A DNA stretch of 64,000 nucleotides from Collybiopsis luxurians FD-317 M1. Taxonomy: Eukaryota; Basidiomycota; Agaricomycetes; Agaricales; Omphalotaceae. Location of the stretch: contig KN834773.1 of the NCBI GenBank assembly GCA_000827265.1, forward strand, positions 548,541-612,540. The letters are read 5' to 3'. Below are positions 56,444 to 64,000 of the stretch, one piece after another. Positions within the stretch are counted from its first letter, which is position 1; the number at the start of each line of letters is the position of its first letter. A program made the position numbers and the translations under genes. The notes below the pieces were generated by a model. That model saw only the letters and a list, made by a program, of their open reading frames with translations. It was not told the DNA's origin and did no database searches.

Positions 56444-57856
56444 CGATTAAGGCTGTAGTGATCGCGGGCAAGTTGATTGGTATACGTGAAGGTGCGGAAA
56501 ACGCGAAGCAAGCCTGCCTCTGAAAAGTAGAGAACTAGCACTCTGGGGACCACTCGGGTTCAACTTCCGGGTTTTATATCTTTTGGTCTTCCAAGGCGGA
56601 GTCAAGCTTTATGGGAGGCACCGTCATTGGAATGCTGTTGAGTCCGTTGAATTTGGGAATCAATTGATGCGGTGCAGCGCAGGAAAAGACGCCCGATTTT
56701 GCCCCTTGTTCTAACCGGCACAGCCTAGCCGATGATAAATGGATACACAGTGCCGGGAAGCCTTTACACGATGTCAGTAGTGTTGGGGCGGTCCTGTTCT
56801 GGTCCTGTTCGAGTCAATGGAAGGCAGTAAAAAGGAGTGGGGGTAGTAGCTGTTGCACCTTCATTCGGAGGAGAATCAGAGAAATCTGCTCCAGCTGCCT
56901 TTCATTTATCAAATCCGACTATTTTCAGGTCATCTCTGGCATCGCTAGGGATGTCAACTCGAATCCGGACTTAGCGGTAAGTTCTTTTTTTTTTTGGCGG
57001 TGGTTATGGCTCAGTTGACAAGCCCCAAAGACCCCATTATTTTGAGACTGAGAAGGAATCGCAGATGCAAGGTGCTGTTTTGCTACTACCAACACGCGTA
57101 CTGCACCGCTGTCAACGTGTTTCCCGCATGTAGCTACGCACTGATGCAGTATCACCAGATGCTTACCAAAAATACCTCTTGGAAAGAAGAGATCATCGCA
57201 ACATAGGTGTGAAGGACGCACGATGTACTTACATTAGTACGTACACCTGCCAGGCAAAAATGTTGTGACTCAAAAATCCTGCATTTGCTGTACCCAGAGG
57301 AAGACTGTAGACACCTTTATTCGAAAGTCCGAAGCCAGGATTCAAGTACTCGCTGCGTGGATTGGCTGAATTTCTGCATCTTCTATGCGTGGACTTGGTA
57401 AGACAGTGGAGATTTTGGTTTTCTGAATTATCCCCTCATTTGACCAGCCACTAGTTGCCCTCCAGAGAGTTGAAACTTGGCGGTATGTAAGCCGAACACG
57501 GGGAGAGAATATGTCACATCAAGCCAAATCAAGTTGGTCAAGTCGAGCGGAGATCAAAGTAGACCCTTCGGAGCACTATACCGCTAGGCATTGTGAGCAT
57601 GGGACACGCTACGGGTCAAGCCTTTGGAGCACAGAGAATGAAGTCCCTTACTTTACTCAGTACTCGAGACAGTGGGCTGGCTTTCGATTCGTGTATAGTA
57701 GCAAGTACAAGCCTGAAAGGGATCACAGTGGTATTTACCATCGCAGCTTGACAAATAAATGCTCATATCATGGTTTTAGCCTGGACATGCTGTATTGTTC
57801 ATATAACATGTTTCGGTCCAACAATAGCTTATGCTCGAGATCAGATTTATACTAAG
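56444..57856. other. Intergenic stretch
   Basis: No gene supported. A plus-strand frame of 114 codons at 57511-57855 (HYTARHCEHGTRYGSSLWST) lacks any known domain or splice context. Confidence 0.35.
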
Positions 57857-58089
57857 AAAGAGTTGACCCGCAACCTGGTACATCATGTGATGCCACTCAA
57901 AATGAAGAAAAAGCTATCTACAACTCGACACTTTCGAAAATCAAAAATCAGGCTCAGAGGATCTTTGCGGAGGGGCTTTCCCAAGAGTTCTTCAGAGCCA
58001 TATTTTTACTTTTTGGATTTTTCAAAGCAGAGATAGGTTTTCTTTATTTCAGTGGCATCATGTGATGCACCGGGTTGCGGGTCAACTCT
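57857..58089. mobile_element. MITE with about 45-bp inverted ends
   Basis: AGAGTTGACCCGCAAC at the left is inverted at the right end (GTTGCGGGTCAACTCT), and the match continues inward through CATCATGTGATGCCAC with a few mismatches. The element is 233 bp and non-coding. Confidence 0.8.
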
Positions 58090-58813
58090 ATCTTACATAT
58101 ACCGTGAAACTAGAGGCTATACAAGGCAGATATGACCATCACTTGCCGACATAATCCAGGTTACTATGCTTACCAGTGAATGAAATATTGATGTCTGTCT
58201 TTGATATATTGCCAGGTAATTCATCAGTCCAGAATATGATGGTCCTTATCTATTCTGGCGAGTTTTGTTACTGATTATGCCATCGTAGGTCATCATTTTC
58301 CAAGTCTGAATTTATACAGAGGTTTGTGAAGGTATCAATAATCCCCCTGTCTACGCGCTGGGAGACTGAATAAAGTCAACCATGCTGTAAATATTTAGTT
58401 TGAAGTTTTATTTGCACTACACTAAGTTCTTGGTACAACCATGCTATAGTAGTGAAGAGCAACGTGTAATTTGAATCATCTCAAGCCAGAGAAATCACTT
58501 TTTGGAGCTCAAATGCACTACAAGTTTGTTTCACGCTTCCATCATGTATGTTGATTTGTTTACAATCTTTCAGACTTGTCCCTATCATGTGCTACGCACA
58601 ATGCCTCACTCGCACATGAGGTACCCAGCGACTTATCAGATGCAGGAACGGGTGAGGTGAGCGGTTGTTCGCCCTTAATTAACAAGCGCATCCTAGCCGT
58701 TTTCAATTAAATAACTTCTTGCTAATGTCTTAAATATAGCCATGGAGCAGTTAATATCCTATATAAAAGACATGAATGTTAGAGCCGAATAATCCGTAAT
58801 TCACTTTTTAATC
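58090..58813. other. Intergenic stretch
   Basis: AT-rich. Promoter of the gene at 58814 expected at the right end; a TATAAA-like word (TATATAAAAG) is near 58760. Nothing else seen. Confidence 0.35.
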
Positions 58814-60914
58814 ATGAGTGCGACTCAAATTGGTCCTATCTTGCAGTCGATCCGTTCTGGTCAAGCTGAATATGCTAGTAACGGTTGGGAATATGTTCCT
58901 TTGTGATTTTTCCCTTCGATTAATGGTTTTATTCAGTGGCAGCCTTTGCTATTCTGTTTTATGACTGCCTCTTGACAATCGACAAAGAGGTAATGTTACT
59001 GGTATTTGCAATATCCAGACAAAATTTAAGACTCGCCTGATTTCTAGATTACCTACATTTGGAAGTAAGTACTGCCATGCCTTTGTGACCAGCTCGCTAC
59101 ATTCCATTGAGTTTGGCACTTGAAGATCAACCTGGACCATACCAAAATTTCTTTATATATTTGCAAAGTATTATGGTCTTGCTCAAGTGAGGTAATGGAT
59201 TCCGTTGTTTGCAAAGGTCTCTGAATACTCATTTCAATTATTAGCTTCACCCTCATCAGTGCGTTCATGTCTATCTACGGGAAGATCATGAAATTAAATG
59301 AAAATATTCAGTGTTAAATGGGTCAAACTACTCTACGGAGGTGAGCACAACTTCTATTTGGTTTATGCAGCATTCAATAAAGATTCATCGCAGACGTAAG
59401 TCACTGAAAGATGCAGTTCCATTTCAATTTTTATGTACAAGCTGACGCAAAAATTGAAGCTGCCAAGCTTACCTTGGATGGACAGTGATGTAAGTAATGT
59501 TCTATCTTGGTGGCATTTTTCTAATGAGCAATGGCCCACTAAAAGGGGAGGACCCGTTATTTTTACCACAGTAATAAATATTATTTTAGGCCTTCGACTT
59601 TATGCATTGTATCAGTCCAGTAAAATAGGTTTGTTCCCGCTGCCTTAGATGTTTTGAAGACAATGTTGGGCTGATGCCGAATACTCAAATTTTTAGTTCT
59701 CGCTCTTCTTGCATCCCTCATGATAGGTGTGCAATTGCTCACAAACTTGATGAACTTGTGGTCACTCACTCTGGTATCTAACGCATACCAGGGGAATTTG
59801 TTGTAAGTATCCACCATTATAAGAATATCCTGCCTTTCTCAAACATTTGAAAATCAGATAGAATTTTGGGGGAGCTATAAAATTTTGATGTTAGAGACCG
59901 GGGTACCGTTTCTTGATCTGGATGCTCTGATGCCCTTCATCCCCGATATCAAGCGCATATTTCCCGGTTGTGCATTTGGAAGGCTGCCGCCATCAAATTT
60001 CATAATGATGGTATAGTGAGGATGCTCAGGACTTTCTTGGCAGGGTTAAAAACTGACTGGTTGTGAAGCATCCCTACACTTTCTGTTTCAGGTGATACAT
60101 TGGGTGGTTTTTGAGTTATTTCTCATGAATTCTTATATTCTATATTAGCTATCTTTTTTATTCTCATGGCATACAAGTGCTTTCAGTACGCTCCATGGAG
60201 ATTAACATTTGAAAGGCAGATCCATAATGCAGATCAAAATACTAGCATTCGCCTAAAAGGTGTGGCTCCTGGGAATATCATCATCTTCTTCATTAGAGAT
60301 GGTACTATTTTCTTCTTTTTGTGAGTGTAACCCTCAAGCAGTAGCCTATAGACTTTTTCATTGCGCAGAGATCCAAAAATACTAATGATAGGACTTTCCA
60401 GGGTTTTTTGTAAGTTCTAGGCATGCCTATACCCCCAGCCTTTCCAATTTCAATGTATCAATGATATTTTCAGCAACTGTGCTTGTCACATTTATAATGG
60501 TCACATTTCAACCAGTCACTATTGGATATGGCGCTATCCTGTAAGATCCTGGAATTAAGGTTTTTCTGCTTCTACTTTCTAACAGTTGAACTGCATTTTT
60601 TTCTGCTGTCAGATGGGTCGTTGGAGCCTATTCTTTTGCTGTAGGTGTATTCATATCCATCCTTCACTCGTTCTTGGCAATCTTGACATTTGTACTATTA
60701 CTTCCAGGGGGCCAAGCTCATTCTCAATCTGCGTGAAGCGGCGGACAATAATCCAGCCAACTCAGAGGCTGTAGAAAACCATTATCAGAAGTCAAGGCAT
60801 ACAGCTCTGAGTTTGAGTCAATCCACTCCATCTGCATCAACAAGTTCCACAATCAATGAGCAGTATGATGCCATCACCAATTGTGCCCAATCCCACTGCG
60901 ATGCTGCCAGGTAA
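58814..60914 (+). CDS. DUF6533-type multi-pass membrane protein
   Basis: From ATG 58814: MSATQIGPILQSIRSGQAEY, then VAAFAILFYDCLLTIDKE and ITYIW, the signature of the mushroom DUF6533 membrane family (A-x-x-x-x-x-Y-D-x-x-L-T-x-x-x-E-x-x-x-x-W). After an unusually long intron (59064-59312) comes VKWVKLLYG. Further membrane segments are VIFTTVINIILGLRLYALYQ (59554-59633), LALLASLMIGVQLLTNLMNL (59700-59760), MAYKCFQYAPWRLTFERQIH (after 60168) with GNIIIFFIRDGTIFFFL, and ILMIGLSRVF / VLVTFIMVTFQPVTIGYG (60380-60540). The end WVVGAYSFAGAKLILNLREA then a Ser/Thr/Gln tail to 60914 is typical. Many small exons; not all junctions could be fixed, so partial decay is possible. Confidence 0.65.
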
Positions 60915-61830
60915 GTATAATGGTCCGAGGGATGGTGCAAATAGCTAGACCAAAGAAATGTGATATTTTTTTCTCAATTTATATACAGGCTATTGGAGCT
61001 CCTATTATTGGGTCTACCTTCATATCTGTTAAATCTAACTGATAGCTAACTCATATATTTATTCAAGTATACTACCAACTCTACTGTACCATTAGCTCAC
61101 TTGTGAAAGTGGGCTGCCGCAATGAATTGCACAGCAATTATGAGTCCGGGATCAATTATGAAGTTTGCATTCATGCAAGGGTAGTTGGTATGGCATTCTC
61201 TGATGTCAAAGCGAAGGTTGATAGGTAAGTGATTTTGTACTGAGTGAATTTCGGGGGTGTCAAACAGTTGTTCTATTCAGCTCTATGTACCATGTATATA
61301 TAGAGACAGATATCAAATAGATAGGAAGAACGTTTGAGCAGTACTTTAAGGATATAGCGCGGGGTATAGTAAACGAGGTGCCGAGACCGAAACAACCGGC
61401 ATTGGCTCATACATTTGACATTCAAGACCGAGGTTGAAAAAAGAGACAACGGTCATCCTCTCACCATCAACCTCAACCCAATGAGGGCCCCCCTTGTCCC
61501 AATCTCCAATGTAAACATCTTACTATGAGTTCATGGTGAACCCTACAAGGTGAGCATAAGGCAAAAAGTAGGGCCAGTAGACCAGTTATGCACATGGCCA
61601 GTGTAAAAGTAGTAAAAGTTCCACAGTGATATTTGTATATGAAGAAAAAGAAAGCAGGGTACCTCGGAATTAAGCCATGTCATGAGCATTGCGACAATAA
61701 CACTCAGGCTGTTCCCTGGATACTTGATTACAAGATTGAAGGAGTAATGAAAAAGTAGACTTCTTTCCCAGTACACCATTGGGCCATTGAGAAAGCAGAA
61801 AAAATTCACAAAGAGAAGAGAATAAGAGCC
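60915..61830. other. Intergenic stretch
   Basis: AT-rich non-coding sequence. A minus-strand frame at 61543-61809 (RSLLFHYSFNLVIKYPGNSL) is hydrophobic but unrecognised. Confidence 0.35.
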
Positions 61831-62151
61831 TAGTGTTAGGGAGGGTCAGATTGGGTCAGGTTGGGCCATGCCAGCCTGGGTTGGGCTGGGTCATGGTCAA
61901 AGCCCTGGGTCAGCCCATCTTACAAAACTGAAAGGAGAGGGTAAGACACTTAAAATCACCAGATATACCATGTACATCTCTTATAGAATACATATCTAAT
62001 AAGTATATGTAGCCAAACTTTATTTAATTCCGACCCAAGAAATTGGGTCAGCAAAATCCTGGCCCAGACCCTTGACCAAACCCAACCCAACCATGACCCA
62101 AGCTGGGTTGGGTTGAGTCATGGGTCAGTGACCCGACCCTCCCCAACACTA
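61831..62151. mobile_element. MITE-like element, G-rich, TA target
   Basis: TAGTGTTAGGGAGGGTC at the left end is matched in inverse by GACCCTCCCCAACACTA at the right end (one mismatch). The interior of the plus strand is full of GGGTTGGG/GGGTCA words on the left and CCCAACCC words on the right, so long arms can pair. The left arm also has four GGG runs close together (61867-61908) that could form a G-quadruplex. 321 bp, non-coding. Confidence 0.8.
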
Positions 62152-62950
62152 TCCGTCATTTTGCTTCACCCTGGCATCATAGTAAATGAGTTCCTTCAAC
62201 ACCCTTTCTATTACAAGGACGGAACGAAGTGAAGGAGTCGTCCTTGTCGGGGAGTTGTTGTCACGCCATGATGTATTTCTTCCCTGATTGGGCCGAATAT
62301 GATGTAGTTTTTCCTTATATGATTGTGACCATTGTGTGACAGGGAAAGAAGAGAAGAAGAAAAGAACCTGCCTTCTCTGCGGTGATACAATGCCCCTCAT
62401 GTTTCATGCTTTGCCAGTATTTAAAGGAGGGGAAATTCGATGTCAAAGTGACGACAGCTTCTGAGAATCAACCGAAGTCCGATATCTTCGCTAACCCTCA
62501 CCGCCTCCCTTCTGTATCCTAATATATGTTCTTCAGAGAGCTAGCTCTGCTATCGCAAGAAAGACAGTACCCCAGGCATATGATTTGGACTGGTGAGCGT
62601 TGTGAGCTATGCCTTTACTTGACAGTTGCTGGACACCTTTGTTGCGACAATACCTCTCGTTGCATCGGCATTTTTGCCTGGATGCATGCCTGGGCTGCTC
62701 TGATCTTGCTGAGTTACTGTTGTGAATCTTTGCATATTGTTTCTCAACTGCTGAAGATATCGATACTGCTCCTGTATGATATCTGAGTCTCACTGGCAAA
62801 CTTTCACCAGTTGTGTATTAGATGTTGGCCTATTTGCATAAAGGATGTACAGCAATCATTCTGTCCTCATATTTGCTGTGCAATTTGTTGCGGCGGCCTA
62901 CTCTCACAAGTAAACTAAATGAATGTTTAGCATTCCTAATCTCTTTGTTT
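62152..62950. other. Intergenic stretch
   Basis: A plus-strand frame at 62526-62786 is hydrophobic (HAWAALILLSYCCESLHIVS) and could be a remnant of the DUF6533 copy that follows, but alignment to the copy at 58814 was not convincing. Confidence 0.3.
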
Positions 62951-63079
62951 CAGGTAATATACCAACATACACAAGACTTTTTGAAGGTTAACTTCAGTTT
63001 TCTCCTTCCAGGAGCCTTATTGCATATAGATACTTCAAATCTGCTCCCTAGAAATCCTTGTTTAGTGGACATGATTATC

Positions 63080-63529
63080 AAGCATCTAGCAATAGAAGCT
63101 CTACTGCAGGAAATATTGTTGCTTACTTCATTAGAGATAGTACCATTTTCTTCTTGCTGTAAGTTTTAACTCTCAAAGTGCCTGACTTTGAAATCCATTT
63201 ACTACACTACAGTTTCTTCCTAGCTGCCAAATTGATTGCAATGATGACGACGGTCCTACTACCTGAACAGAGTGGTCTCTTTGTACCGTGAGTTTCTACA
63301 TTCTGCTGTCTCCTCAGGCTCAAAGTCTGATGCTTTTTGGGGATAGATGGATTATTGTAGCCTATTCCTTGGCAGTAAGTGCATGCATATATAGATATTT
63401 AATCTCAGAACCCTATACAAGCACACTTCTAGGGAGCCAAGCTCATTCTCAATCTTCGTGAAGTAGCTCACACTACTTCAAACAAACCAGCAGTGACCGA
63501 GGAATGGGAAGGGGCCGCACAGACATAAC
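63080..63529 (+). pseudogene. DUF6533-type gene, second copy, 3' end only
   Basis: The segment SNRSSTAGNIVAYFIRDSTI matches SIRLKGVAPGNIIIFFIRDG of the gene at 58814-60914, and after two short introns WIIVAYSLA then GAKLILNLREVAHTTSNKPA matches WVVGAYSFA / GAKLILNLREAADNN. It ends at TAA 63527-63529. No 5' domain was found upstream, so this is a truncated tandem duplicate. Confidence 0.65.
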
Positions 63530-64000
63530 AGTAACTACTAACACACTCTCATACTTGATGGGCTTTTCGCATCCGAATGAAAAGAGAAAGGGGAAAGATG
63601 CCTAGCATAGTCAGCAAATAGTGTTTTATCTTTAATGAAAATCTGGTCCATGTAGTGTCTGCAGGAAAAAGGAGAACGGGATGATACGAACTGTAGCGGT
63701 ATTCTGTGCAGTAAACTTGCTAATCGATGTAATGCCGAATGAGAACATTCCAGATAACTGGGGGACATATGCTGAGCGGCCTTACGGGGAAGAACTCACA
63801 ATATTCACTGGATACCTCGCCGCGTTATCCCAATTGTGCTAAAAAAGAAATCGAGCGAGCCAACACCAACCAGAATAACCGCAGGAACTGAACTTATAAC
63901 CTACGACCTTGAGGTCCTTGAAACATCAGAAGCTTCGTCTGCGGGTGAACAGTACGGTCTTCATACTCGCGGGAGACTAAGGGAAAACGTGGATCTGGAG
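63530..64000. other. Right edge, no gene seen
   Basis: 3' flank of the preceding fragment and unassigned sequence up to the window end. Confidence 0.4.

Noticed and set aside
57511..57855. 114-codon plus-strand frame
   Set aside because: No domain, no intron signals and irregular composition; it also runs up to the edge of a MITE.
1..64000. tRNA genes, rRNA genes, CRISPR arrays, bacterial-type operons
   Set aside because: None was seen; gene structure is clearly that of an intron-rich fungus, and no tRNA-like cloverleaf with matching T-loop was found by eye.

Overview
The window looks like chromosomal DNA of a filamentous basidiomycete (Agaricomycete). The evidence is dense short introns (mostly 45-65 nt, GT-AG, a few GC-AG), gene families typical of mushrooms (Spt5-like KOW protein, DUF6699, DUF6533 membrane protein, DUF2461 protein, BRCT and RING proteins), a pogo-type DNA transposon and many small inverted-repeat elements. 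No bacterial operons, tRNA, rRNA or CRISPR arrays were seen. All family calls come from reading translated exons by eye; no database search was run.

Left third (1-16 kb): the 3' end of an importin-alpha gene, a frameshifted malate synthase relic, an alpha/beta hydrolase gene, a broken BRCT gene, a bZIP/coiled-coil gene, a near-perfect 89-bp-arm hairpin, a KOW (Spt5-like) gene interrupted by two in-frame TGA codons, and a RING-finger gene with an internally duplicated exon pair.

Middle (16-31 kb): a repeat-rich zone. It has a three-copy mobile element, two of whose copies form a large inverted repeat; an inverted duplication of a coding 3' end; several MITE-like elements; a decayed pogo/CENP-B-type transposase with a SAP-like tail; a proton-ATPase relic; and an RGG-rich gene. 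Two decayed members of the main family described next lie here on the minus strand.

Right-centre (31-53 kb): the most interesting part. At least seven apparently intact genes (31462-32600, 34673-35614, 36657-37575, 38226-39174, 39982-40951, 45846-46825, 49779-51098 and 51736-52949, the fifth and sixth being duplicates), one pseudogene (44093-44933) and one opposite-strand coiled-coil gene (42434-43349) encode proteins built around one short repeated motif of about 30 residues with the core G-(A/S)-F-S-A-V-x-G-x-Q. The motif occurs one to four times per protein. Almost all introns are phase 1, so motif exons are symmetric and could be shuffled. A block of about 2.6 kb was duplicated within the array. 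I know no named family for these proteins; the motif resembles short Gly/Asn-rich segments found upstream of NLR-type domains in mushrooms, and a stacked-beta (amyloid-like) role is my hypothesis only.

Right end (53-64 kb): a DUF2461 gene, a small conserved basidiomycete gene, more MITEs, an intron-rich DUF6533 membrane gene and a second truncated copy of its 3' end.
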